A DNA stretch of 9,414 nucleotides from Halobacteriovorax sp. (GTDB lineage Bacteria; Bdellovibrionota; Bacteriovoracia; Bacteriovoracales; Bacteriovoracaceae), in contig NZAF01000052.1 of the NCBI GenBank assembly GCA_002686115.1, forward strand, positions 1-9,414, written 5' to 3'. A program made the translations under genes and the position numbers. Under the pieces are notes generated by a model. It was given only the letters and a program-made list of their open reading frames with translations, ran no database searches and was not told the origin of the DNA. This document shows, one piece after another, positions 1-6,297 of this stretch (its first letter is position 1; the number at the start of each line of letters is the position of its first letter).

Positions 1-56
1 TTTAAGTTAGTAATAAAAAATTTATTCTAACGGATGAAAAAAAATCATTTTTTTGT

Positions 57-85
57 TTGCACTGAAATAAAATAATGTTTATCCT
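57..85 (+). promoter_or_regulatory. Weak candidate promoter for the H1-like gene
   Basis: TTGCAC at 57-62 and TATCCT at 80-85 are separated by 17 bp and would start a transcript near 92, leaving room for the Shine-Dalgarno at 108-113. Both hexamers are weak matches to the sigma-70 consensus (3/6 and 4/6), and other AT-rich hexamers such as TAAAAT at 68-73 could serve instead. The A/T tract at 37-54 just upstream could act as an UP-like or bent element, which is inference. Confidence 0.3.
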
Positions 86-118
86 AAGAATAAGTATTGA
101 AAAAACCAGGAGGATGTC

Positions 119-589
119 ATGGCAGTTAAGAAGAAAGCTACCAAGAAGACAGCGAAAAAAGCAACAAAGAAAGCAGCGAAGAAAACAACAAAGAAAGCTG
201 CTAAGAAAACAGCTAAGAAAGCTACTAAGAAAAAAGTAGCTAAGAAAAAGACAGCTAAGAAAGCTACTAAGAAAAAAGTAGCTAAGAAAAAGGTTGCAAA
301 GAAGGCTACAAAGAAAAAAGTAGCAAAGAAGGCAACTAAGAAGGCAACTAAGAAAAAAGTTGCTAAGAAAAAGGTAGCAAAGAAAGCAACTAAGAAAAAA
401 GCTGCTAAAAAAGCTACAAAAAAAGCTACAAAGAAAAAAGTAGCTAAGAAAGCTACTAAGAAAAAGGTAGCTAAGAAAGCTACTAAGAAAAAAGTAGCTA
501 AGAAAGCTACAAAGAAAAAAGTAGCTAAGAAAGCAACAAAGAAAGTAGCTAAGAAAAAAGCTACAAAGAAAGTTGCTAAGAAAAAATAA
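119..589 (+). CDS. Histone H1-like lysine-rich repeat protein
   Basis: This 156-residue protein uses only Ala, Val, Lys and Thr after the start Met; by hand count 85 residues (about 54%) are Lys. It is built from alternating KKAT, KKVA and KKTA units, with no globular domain, no Arg and no aromatic residue. Such tails resemble the C-terminal half of eukaryotic histone H1 and bacterial H1-like proteins (chlamydial Hc2, AlgP-type tails), which bind DNA without sequence specificity and compact the nucleoid. A DNA- or RNA-binding, nucleoid-compacting role is therefore likely, but the call rests on composition alone. The start is secure: AGGAGG at 108-113 lies 5 nt before ATG. The gene stands alone and is closed by a strong terminator, consistent with high expression. 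The DNA is itself repetitive, including three identical 36-bp copies, so length may vary between strains. A lineage-specific RNA-binding polycation remains possible. Confidence 0.85.
   Translation: MAVKKKATKKTAKKATKKAAKKTTKKAAKKTAKKATKKKVAKKKTAKKATKKKVAKKKVAKKATKKKVAKKATKKATKKKVAKKKVAKKATKKKAAKKATKKATKKKVAKKATKKKVAKKATKKKVAKKATKKKVAKKATKKVAKKKATKKVAKKK
212..505 (+). repeat. In-gene DNA repeats, identical 36-bp unit in three copies
   Basis: An identical 36-bp stretch occurs at 212-247, 254-289 and 470-505. It begins GCTAAGAAAGCTACTAAG and encodes AKKATKKKVAKK-type units. Near-identical copies differing at a few third positions fill much of the gene between them. Identity at the DNA level, not only the protein level, points to recent duplication, slippage or gene conversion inside the gene. 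Confidence 0.85.
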
Positions 590-614
590 GATTTATCTTA
601 ATTTTTTATAAAAT

Positions 615-639
615 GGGGCCCTTAATAGGGCCCTTTTTT
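615..639 (+). terminator. Rho-independent terminator of the H1-like gene
   Basis: GGGCCC at 616-621 pairs with GGGCCC at 628-633. One more T-A pair (622/627) leaves a four-base TAAT loop, and six T residues follow at 634-639. It starts 26 nt after the stop codon at 587-589. The very GC-rich stem in AT-rich surroundings makes it convincing. Confidence 0.9.
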
Positions 640-660
640 GTTTATTTTTCACTTTCAATT

Positions 661-754
661 GCCAAAAACATCTAGTTTCGCTAAAAACATCCCTACATTT
701 TGCACAAAACTTGCAAATATCACTATCGGCAGATGAAACAACTGGTATCGATAG
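661..754. repeat. Short direct and inverted repeats upstream of miaB
   Basis: This non-coding stretch holds a direct repeat, GCCAAAAACATC at 661-672 and GCTAAAAACATC at 680-691 (one mismatch, 19-bp period). It also holds an inverted repeat TTTGCA at 699-704 with TGCAAA at 712-717, and CTATCG at 723-728 with CGATAG at 749-754. Any of these could be a protein-binding site or chance in AT-rich DNA. I see no gene in 640-845. Confidence 0.35.
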
Positions 755-786
755 GGTGAAAATTTGAATTACTTCTTATATTCCTG

Positions 787-798
787 ACAGAATTCTGT
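787..798. promoter_or_regulatory. 12-bp perfect palindrome, candidate operator before miaB
   Basis: ACAGAATTCTGT is a perfect 12-bp palindrome ending 47 bp before the miaB ATG. This is a usual distance for a repressor site around a promoter or start point. No convincing -35/-10 pair could be placed beside it, so its role is inference. Confidence 0.35.
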
Positions 799-845
799 TT
801 TTTATCCCTTCTTATTCTTGTTTACATCTGTTTTATGGAGAATAA

Positions 846-2276
846 ATGGATACTACACCTACTGGTCTTGGAAAAAGTGAACTAGATTATTCAACAATTT
901 CCCTTGAGAATTTCCCTGAAAGAAAGGTTTGGCTTAAAACCTTTGGTTGCCAGATGAATTATCATGATTCAGATAGAATGGTCGCCCATCTTAAAAGACT
1001 GAATTTTTCTCAAACTTCTGATTTAGAAGAAGCAGATCTTGTTCTTTTTAATACCTGCGCTGTAAGAGATTTAGCTAATAATAAATTTTATTCTCAGTTA
1101 GGAGAGTTAAAACACCTAAAAAAGAAAAAAGGTAGTGATCTTATTATTGGTGTCGGTGGATGTGTGGCGCAAACAGAAGGTAAGGACCTAATCAAAAAAT
1201 ATAAACATCTTAATTTTGCTTTTGGCCCCGATACTATGGATTCAATCAACGACATGGTCTACAGAACTTATGCAGGGGATGACAAATTTGCTATTAACTC
1301 CTGGGATAGAAGTAGCGACTTTTCAATTGAGACAAAAATCAATCATGGCACGCCTCAGGCATTCGTAAATATTATCAAAGGTTGTGATAAGTACTGTACT
1401 TACTGTATTGTCCCTTACACAAGGGGGCGAGAGCGCTCAAGAAAAAAAGATGAAATTGTACAAGATGTTAAAAGACTCGTTGAATATCAAGGTATACAAG
1501 AAGTCATGCTTCTTGGGCAGAATGTGAATTCATTTGGAAAAGAAAATGGTGAAAACCTCTCTGAACTTATTATGGACCTTGATCAGATTAATGGATTAGA
1601 AATATTAAGATATACGACTTCTCACCCGTATGATGTTAGTGATCAACTGATTGAAGTTCACGGAAGTGCTAAGAAACTTTCAAAACATCTCCATCTTCCT
1701 GTTCAGTCGGGCTCTGATACTGTACTGCAGAGGATGAATAGAGAGTATACAAAGGAACACTACCTAGGATTATTAGAAAAACTTAGAAAAAGTCAGCCTG
1801 AGATTGTGATCTCTTCAGATATCATTTGTGGTTTTGTTAATGAAACAGATGAAGAGCATAAAGAAACGATTGATCTTCTTGATAGAGCACAATTTGATTT
1901 CATTTACTCTTATGTCTATTCAGAAAGATCAAAGACAAGAGCATCGAAAATGGATGATTTTCTTACAAAAGAAGTGAGAAAGGCGAGACTTCACGAAGTT
2001 CAGGCCCATCAACTAAAGATTCAAGAAAAGATTAGAAAATCGATGGAAGGCAATACATATCGAGTGTTAGTCGAGGGATCAAATGAGATGAAAGGTGAAA
2101 AGAAGTGGAAGGGAAGGACAAATTGTAATCGAATCATTCACTTTAAAGGTGAAATGAAAGGGCATGAGATTGATCGAAATCTTAAGTGGCACTGGGTAGA
2201 TGTAAAGTGTATTTCAACGACTGCTTTATCATGTCAGGGTGAATTACAAGAAATATACGGAAGAAGACTGCAATAA
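846..2276 (+). CDS. miaB: tRNA-2-methylthio-N6-dimethylallyladenosine synthase MiaB
   Basis: MiaB is a radical-SAM enzyme that adds a methylthio group to i6A at position 37 of tRNAs reading UNN codons. The N-terminal methylthiotransferase domain (about 26-140) carries its three cluster cysteines: C35 in TFGCQMN, C71 in NTCAVRD and C106 in GVGGCVAQTEG. The radical-SAM CxxxCxxC is C180-C184-C187 (GCDKYCTYCIVPYTRGRERS), followed by HLHLPVQSGSD at 281-291. A TRAM domain occupies about 403-470. TFGCQMN separates MiaB from the paralogues RimO and MtaB. Length (476 aa) is normal to slightly long because of about 26 extra N-terminal residues. GGAG at 837-840 lies 5 nt before ATG. Odd points are ICGFVNET (328-335), where most MiaB proteins have IVGFPGET, and YSERSKTRA (358-366), where the family usually has SPRPGTPA. 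The metal-binding Cys are intact, so it should be active. Confidence 0.96.
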   Translation: MDTTPTGLGKSELDYSTISLENFPERKVWLKTFGCQMNYHDSDRMVAHLKRLNFSQTSDLEEADLVLFNTCAVRDLANNKFYSQLGELKHLKKKKGSDLIIGVGGCVAQTEGKDLIKKYKHLNFAFGPDTMDSINDMVYRTYAGDDKFAINSWDRSSDFSIETKINHGTPQAFVNIIKGCDKYCTYCIVPYTRGRERSRKKDEIVQDVKRLVEYQGIQEVMLLGQNVNSFGKENGENLSELIMDLDQINGLEILRYTTSHPYDVSDQLIEVHGSAKKLSKHLHLPVQSGSDTVLQRMNREYTKEHYLGLLEKLRKSQPEIVISSDIICGFVNETDEEHKETIDLLDRAQFDFIYSYVYSERSKTRASKMDDFLTKEVRKARLHEVQAHQLKIQEKIRKSMEGNTYRVLVEGSNEMKGEKKWKGRTNCNRIIHFKGEMKGHEIDRNLKWHWVDVKCISTTALSCQGELQEIYGRRLQ

Positions 2277-2302
2277 AATCAGCGTGTTAAATAAAGTATT
2301 GG

Positions 2303-2334
2303 AAAAAAAAGCCCTCCTCAAACGGAGGGTTTTT
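2303..2334 (+). terminator. Rho-independent terminator after miaB
   Basis: CCCTCC at 2312-2317 pairs with GGAGGG at 2324-2329 around a six-base loop. A run of T (2330-2334) follows, and eight A residues (2303-2310) precede it and can extend the stem. The A run makes it look bidirectional. It ends only 4 nt before the next start codon, and its GGAGGG arm is also the likely Shine-Dalgarno of that gene. Confidence 0.85.
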
Positions 2335-2338
2335 ATTT

Positions 2339-2965
2339 TTGTATACTAAAAGAGTGAAAAATTTCTTAAAGAACCTACTATTTATTTCTATTCTCTCAAT
2401 CAATACATTTGCCGTTACTGAATTAGACTTCGAGTTTGGCTATGACAAACAGGTGTTTGGTAGTGAAAGAGAGAATAAGTCCACCTCGAGAAGTTATTCT
2501 GGCTCATTGGCCTTTTATTTTCTCTCAATGACGGCAATTGAATTTAATTACTCTCAAACTGAAGATCGCACAACTAGTCAGTATGATATATCAGATGGCG
2601 TGATCATTCTTGATTCTCAATTTGATAATATTAGAAGTACAACCTATGGAGTAGGGATTAGACAGGCTCTTGCATCTAGAAACTCATTTTTGATTCCAAC
2701 GATAAGTATAGGCTGGGCAAGACAAAAATTTGTCGACTCATCTGAGACCACTTATACTAGTGTAAGTTCTGGTCAAAGTATCGTGATTCGAGATGAAGAA
2801 GAAGTAAGGGAAGCAGATTCAGTCTTTGCTTCTTTTGGTTTAAAAATTAGACTCACTAAGAGACTTTCTTTAAAAGGCTCTGTTAATACAGTATTTGAAG
2901 CCTTCGAATTCAATCAAGCTAAGGACCAGTTAAGTTATAGGGCCGGTCTGTCATGGATATTTTAA
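2339..2965 (+). CDS. Putative outer-membrane beta-barrel protein
   Basis: I do not recognise a named family. Residues about 6-25 form a signal peptide (KNFLKNLLFISILSINTFA) with likely cleavage after the Ala of TFA. The mature part is a series of amphipathic strands rich in Ser, Tyr and Phe, with alternating patterns such as YSGSLAFYF and SLKGSVNTVFEAF. The chain ends GLSWIF, and a terminal Phe on an amphipathic strand is the usual BAM recognition signal. At about 185 mature residues an 8-strand barrel is plausible. The start is uncertain. TTG at 2339 has GGAGGG 9 nt upstream, but that sequence is a terminator arm. GTG at 2354, in frame, gives a better signal peptide (MKNFLKN...) but has no usable Shine-Dalgarno. 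The 3' end overlaps the downstream lipoprotein gene by 13 nt, so the two proteins are probably made together. Confidence 0.75.
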   Translation: MYTKRVKNFLKNLLFISILSINTFAVTELDFEFGYDKQVFGSERENKSTSRSYSGSLAFYFLSMTAIEFNYSQTEDRTTSQYDISDGVIILDSQFDNIRSTTYGVGIRQALASRNSFLIPTISIGWARQKFVDSSETTYTSVSSGQSIVIRDEEEVREADSVFASFGLKIRLTKRLSLKGSVNTVFEAFEFNQAKDQLSYRAGLSWIF

Positions 2966-3984
2966 AATTTCTCTTATCAATCGCTTTCATTCTTATATTA
3001 TCTTCTTGTGCAAAGATTGGTTATCTCTATGAGCAGGGGATTGGTCAGGCAAAATTAATCATTGATGCTAGGGATAATCAAGAAGTTCTAAAAGATCAAA
3101 GCGTTTCAGATGAAATGAAGGATAAGATTAAAAAAATTCAGACTTACAAAAAGTTTTTCTACCAATATTGGCACCTTCCTGAAACAGAAATTTATAATGA
3201 AACAAATATTTTAGATCGCGATGCTGTTACGTATTTAGTAATTGCATCTACAAGACGAGAAATTAAGCCTCTAAGCAATTGCTTTTTTTTGGCGGGATGT
3301 TTTCCCTATCTTGGGTTCTTTGAGCTTAAATCAGCTAAAAAGCACGTTAAAACGTTAAATGAAAAAGGTTATGATACTTATTTGCGTTCAGTTCTCGCAT
3401 ATTCTACTCTTGGTAACCTTGATGATCCAATTCTTTCCACATTTTTCAAGTATTCTAAGTATGATTTAGCAGAAACAATCTTTCATGAACTCTTTCATAC
3501 AATCCTTTTTATCAAAGGTGAGGTTGATTTAAATGAAAATCTGGCAAATTATTTTGGCAAAGAGATGTTAAAGAAGTTTTTTAAAGAAGAAAGTGAAAAA
3601 CTTGAAGCACATTTTAAAAGATTAGAGCTTAATCACGAGATTAAACAAGAAATTGTAGATAGTGCACAAGAATTGAAAGAAATTTTGAAAGAATCTAATT
3701 GGAAAGCGCAAAAAAAGCATTTTTTAGAAGTCACTTTTCCACAAAAAATGAAGAATAAGTGTGAAAAGCTAGGTCTAAAAAAATGTTGGCCTCTTTCTCT
3801 AACGTGGAATAATGCGACTTTTAGTGCTTTTATGACCTATGAAAAAAGCCAGGACAAAATATCTGCTCTCGCGGGTAAGTTTAATGGTGACTTGAGAGCA
3901 TTTTTTCTTTTTATTCAAAGTGAATACGACAAATATGTTGAAGAGGACATTGAAGTGAGTTTTGAGGATTATCTTCTTAAATAG
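2953..3984 (+). CDS. Lipoprotein, predicted aminopeptidase (COG4324/PF10023 family)
   Basis: This 343-residue protein opens with a lipoprotein signal, lipobox LSSC with acylated C19. The next block, GYLYEQGIGQAKLI, corresponds to the family's GYYxQAxxGQ segment. A conserved two-Cys block follows (C110 and C116 in NCFFLAGCFPYLGFF), then AYSTLGNLDDPILSTF (150-165). The zinc motif is HELFH at 178-182, and NEN at 194-196 supplies the likely third ligand E195. NNATFSAFMTY near 286-296 matches the family's C-terminal signature. This order and the normal length make the assignment firm from recalled family features, although peptidase activity in the family is, to my knowledge, a prediction. It should face the periplasm from a lipid anchor. 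Translation starts inside the upstream barrel gene (13-nt overlap) with only a weak AGGG about 10 nt before ATG, which suggests translational coupling. The barrel could be its partner or surface exit, which is inference. Confidence 0.86.
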   Translation: MDILKFLLSIAFILILSSCAKIGYLYEQGIGQAKLIIDARDNQEVLKDQSVSDEMKDKIKKIQTYKKFFYQYWHLPETEIYNETNILDRDAVTYLVIASTRREIKPLSNCFFLAGCFPYLGFFELKSAKKHVKTLNEKGYDTYLRSVLAYSTLGNLDDPILSTFFKYSKYDLAETIFHELFHTILFIKGEVDLNENLANYFGKEMLKKFFKEESEKLEAHFKRLELNHEIKQEIVDSAQELKEILKESNWKAQKKHFLEVTFPQKMKNKCEKLGLKKCWPLSLTWNNATFSAFMTYEKSQDKISALAGKFNGDLRAFFLFIQSEYDKYVEEDIEVSFEDYLLK

Positions 3985-4009
3985 GAGTTCCCAAAGATTG
4001 TTTTACCCC

Positions 4010-4038
4010 TTGTATACATACAAAAGTAAAAATAGAAT
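4010..4038 (+). promoter_or_regulatory. Candidate promoter giving a near-leaderless transcript
   Basis: TTGTAT at 4010-4015 and TAGAAT at 4033-4038 (5/6 match to TATAAT) are exactly 17 bp apart. The start point would fall at about 4045, the ATG itself. The -35 region sits in an inverted repeat, TTGTA (4010-4014) with TACAA (4019-4023), containing the 8-bp palindrome TGTATACA. No Shine-Dalgarno precedes the ATG, which agrees with a leaderless mRNA. Confidence 0.45.
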
Positions 4039-4044
4039 AAGACT

Positions 4045-4836
4045 ATGAAAATCCTTTTAACTCTAATTTTTCTTCTCAATGTTCACGCCGAAATGAATCA
4101 CACTAAAAGAGAAGATATTGATAAGCTCTATGAAAACATGGAAAAAGCTGAGGAGGATGAGACAAATTATGAGCTCATTCTAAATTATCACCTTTCTTTT
4201 GTTGATATTTCTCACTTTGAATCTTCGAGTGCGACAAACTTTTTCTCTATCAATGAAGAGAAATCACTTAAAATCCACAATCTAGGCTTTAGATTAGGCA
4301 GAGAGTTTTTTAAAAAGAGCTCTTTTTCATTTACTCCTTATTTTATGATCGCAAAGTCATATGCTAATAACGAAGATACATTTGCATTTCAATCTGGTGT
4401 TGATGGAGATGGAAAGGCGATCATGGAAAGTTTGGAATATAAGGATAAGGCCGAATCTGAACTTTATGGGGCCGGCATCAGTTTTAACTATAACTTTTCA
4501 TATAAAAACCAAAGCTTACAAGCTTTTTTTGCATACTTTATCACTCGTGAAAAGAGAAAGTATCAGTCTATTTATAGACATGAAGATGGTGGGTCAGCTT
4601 CGATTAATTTAGTCTCTGATATTGATTATTCTACAAGTATGATCTCTTCTGGCGTTAGATGGATTAATGAGGAAATAGGTGTTTTTTCAGAATTTGCCCT
4701 TAATTTTCAATCAATTACGATTGATAAGAGAGAAGATAAACTTCTAGTCGATAGACAAAGTTCAAGTCTTACTAGTTCTACTAACTTTGATGAAATTCCT
4801 ATTTCTCTAAATTTAGGAATGGGGATCCTCTTTTAA
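4045..4836 (+). CDS. Putative outer-membrane beta-barrel protein
   Basis: No named family is recognised. A short signal peptide (MKILLTLIFLLNVHA, cleavage before E16) is followed by a charged segment (16-42) rich in Glu and Lys. After that come amphipathic beta-strands rich in Ser, Phe and Tyr, such as YELILNYHLSFVDI, LYGAGISFNYNF, SLQAFFAYF and GVFSEFALNF. The chain ends LGMGILF, with the terminal Phe expected of a BAM substrate. The charged N-terminal stretch may be a periplasmic plug or a short coiled coil. There is no Shine-Dalgarno before ATG; a promoter whose start point would be at the ATG lies just upstream. It lies 60 bp after the aminopeptidase-like gene on the same strand and shares general style, but no obvious sequence, with the barrel at 2339-2965. 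Its stop codon overlaps the stop of the opposing GreA-like gene. Confidence 0.75.
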   Translation: MKILLTLIFLLNVHAEMNHTKREDIDKLYENMEKAEEDETNYELILNYHLSFVDISHFESSSATNFFSINEEKSLKIHNLGFRLGREFFKKSSFSFTPYFMIAKSYANNEDTFAFQSGVDGDGKAIMESLEYKDKAESELYGAGISFNYNFSYKNQSLQAFFAYFITREKRKYQSIYRHEDGGSASINLVSDIDYSTSMISSGVRWINEEIGVFSEFALNFQSITIDKREDKLLVDRQSSSLTSSTNFDEIPISLNLGMGILF

Positions 4837-5303
4837 TAAACTTCTAGTATATGAAATTCTTTTTCACCCCTAGGAGTTTCAACAACTGCGAAGTCTGACT
4901 CTTCAAGACCTAATATTTCAGATGCGATCTTAGATTTGACCGATAGGGTAGATACCTCAGTATCATCGTATGAGATTTTTATCCCACCTGAACCACGGTA
5001 AACGAGATAGTATTGCTCTTTTGCATCAACAGATACTTTAATAATAGAGCCTTCTCTTATTTCTTTAGAGCTAGTCATTGAGAGAGCTTGTAATAGAGAG
5101 AGGTCCTGCTTTAATTCCTCAACTCTTTTAGCCTGGGAGCCTGCAAGATAACCTTCTTCAATGGCCCTTGTGTCATACTTCGCTTCTTGTTTAAATTCTT
5201 TATCAGTCGCGCTTTGTCTCGATTTTTCTGCAATATCAGAGATGACTGTTAATTCTTTCTCAAGCTTTTCAATAAATAATGGGATGATTTTTTCTCGATT
5301 CAT
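4833..5303 (-). CDS. GreA/GreB-family transcription factor-like protein
   Basis: Gre factors enter the RNA polymerase secondary channel and stimulate transcript cleavage in backtracked complexes. This 156-residue protein has GreA length and layout. An N-terminal helical hairpin (1-75, IEKLEKELTVISDI then EAKYDTRAIEEGYLAGSQAKRVEELKQDL) is followed by an FKBP-like C-terminal domain (82-156). The end, DFAVVETPRGEKEFHILEVY, matches the E. coli GreA end (DVVVIKTPGGEVEFEVIKV) closely by recall. EAKYDTRAIEEG aligns with GreA NAEYHAAREQQG. On that alignment the catalytic tip pair D41/E44 becomes E36 and Q39, so cleavage activity is uncertain and it may be a Gre-like regulator. It also resembles the short GreA-like proteins of Bacteroidetes with a KYETGRA motif. 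On the coding strand AAGGAG lies about 15 nt before ATG, unusually far, and an in-frame stop excludes an earlier start. Confidence 0.82.
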   Translation of the reverse strand: MNREKIIPLFIEKLEKELTVISDIAEKSRQSATDKEFKQEAKYDTRAIEEGYLAGSQAKRVEELKQDLSLLQALSMTSSKEIREGSIIKVSVDAKEQYYLVYRGSGGIKISYDDTEVSTLSVKSKIASEILGLEESDFAVVETPRGEKEFHILEVY

Positions 5304-5352
5304 GTCTTATGGTATATACTCCTTCTACTTAATATATCAATAAGGACTTGAA
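5304..5352. promoter_or_regulatory. 49-bp divergent promoter region, greA-like / gshB
   Basis: Both divergent genes must be expressed from within or around this 49-bp gap. TATACT at 5315-5320 is a good -10 for the plus strand, with a weak TTCTCG 17 bp upstream inside the greA-like gene. For the minus strand, TATATT (5336-5331) is a -10 candidate whose -35 would lie in the start of gshB. The two promoters would overlap, so the genes may be co-regulated or compete. Confidence 0.35.
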
Positions 5353-6297
5353 ATGAAACACATATTCTTTATCGACCCAATTGAAAAATTAGTCACCAAG
5401 AAAGATTCTACCATTTTGCTTGCTCTGACTCTTAAAAAGAGAGGAATAGAGAGTTATCTTCTTTTTGAAGATGATTTTTATGTCTCAAATAATGGAGAGT
5501 TAAAATATCGAGTCTTTGATTTTTCTGGGGATATTGAAGAAAATTTCTATGTTCAAAATTTTAAAGTTCTAAAAGAAAAAAATGTCGTTTTTGATGGCGA
5601 GACGACAATTCATATGAGAATTGATCCTCCTTATGATTCAAGATATCAAAGATACCTTTGGATGTTAGACTTCCTTGGTCAAAAAGGTGTTTCTGTTAAA
5701 AATCATCCTCTTGGTATTATGAAGTATAATGAAAAATTGGCAGCCTATGTGAGAGAAGGCTCTATTCCTTCTTATGTCGGTGCCTCTGTAAAAAATGCTA
5801 TCGAATTCACAAAGGGACTTCAAACAAATTCTTATATTTTTAAGCCGCTTGATCTTTATCAAGGTATCGGTGTGAAAAAAGTCGAAGACCATGATGGATT
5901 GGAAAAAGATATTGAAGAGACGATGAAAGAATATGGTGGTCCAATTGTCATTCAGCCCTTTGTTAAAGAGGTCGAGCAAGGAGAGATTCGCTCCATCTTC
6001 TATAAAGCAAAAGAGATTGGAACAATTATTAAGGTTCCTAAGAAAGGAGAATTTCTTGCAAATATTGCTAGAGGTGCTGCTTATGAAGCTACTAATTTAG
6101 AAGACGATGTAAAAAAAGAGTGTATTAATATTTGTGAACAGATGCTCTGTGACGGAATTGACCTTGTTGCATTTGATATTTTACACGGCTCAATTTCTGA
6201 AGTGAATATTACCTGTCCTGGACTTATTGTTGAAGTTTCTTCAGCTTTAAATAGAAATCTTTGTGATGATATTATTAATATCTTGGAGCAGAACTAG
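5353..6297 (+). CDS. gshB: Glutathione synthetase-type ATP-grasp ligase
   Basis: GshB joins gamma-glutamylcysteine to glycine using ATP, the second step of glutathione synthesis in the cytoplasm. The 314-residue length equals the usual bacterial GshB (about 315). Signatures in order are IDPIEKLVTKKDST (7-20), MRIDPPYDSRYQ (88-99, family RKDPPFD), NHPLGIMKYNEKLAA (117-131), FKPLDLYQGIGVKKV (163-177), KEVEQGEIRSIF (205-216) and KGEFLANIARGAAYEA (231-246, family RGNLAAGG). FDILHGSISEVNITCPG (274-290) carries the metal ligands D274, E283 and N285. K164 is the expected ATP-contact lysine. AAGGA at 5342-5346 lies 6 nt before ATG. The glycine-rich loop is degenerate: QGIG replaces GMGGxG and ARGAA replaces the usual AAGGR. 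The substrate could therefore be shifted within the family. No gshA is in the window. The last 23 bp overlap the convergent lipoprotein gene. Confidence 0.87.
   Translation: MKHIFFIDPIEKLVTKKDSTILLALTLKKRGIESYLLFEDDFYVSNNGELKYRVFDFSGDIEENFYVQNFKVLKEKNVVFDGETTIHMRIDPPYDSRYQRYLWMLDFLGQKGVSVKNHPLGIMKYNEKLAAYVREGSIPSYVGASVKNAIEFTKGLQTNSYIFKPLDLYQGIGVKKVEDHDGLEKDIEETMKEYGGPIVIQPFVKEVEQGEIRSIFYKAKEIGTIIKVPKKGEFLANIARGAAYEATNLEDDVKKECINICEQMLCDGIDLVAFDILHGSISEVNITCPGLIVEVSSALNRNLCDDIINILEQN

Noticed and set aside
37..54. A8-T-C-A-T7 inverted repeat as a terminator of an upstream gene
   Set aside because: The perfect pairing leaves a one-base loop and only A-U pairs, so it would not make a stable RNA hairpin; it reads better as an A/T tract.
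119..589. Repeat array resembling a CRISPR or satellite
   Set aside because: Repeats stay in one reading frame, have no unique spacers, and the frame has a strong Shine-Dalgarno and a terminator, so it is a repeat-rich gene.
4361..4612. Open frame of 83 codons inside the second barrel gene
   Set aside because: It lies in another frame of a well-supported secreted protein, has no Shine-Dalgarno and no recognisable features.
5161..5343. Plus-strand open frame of 60 codons antisense to the greA-like gene
   Set aside because: It is the shadow of a conserved GreA-like coding sequence and extends over the divergent promoter gap.
5665..5979. Minus-strand open frame of 104 codons inside gshB
   Set aside because: It is fully antisense to conserved ATP-grasp motifs, has skewed composition rich in Phe and Ile, and no ribosome-binding site was found.
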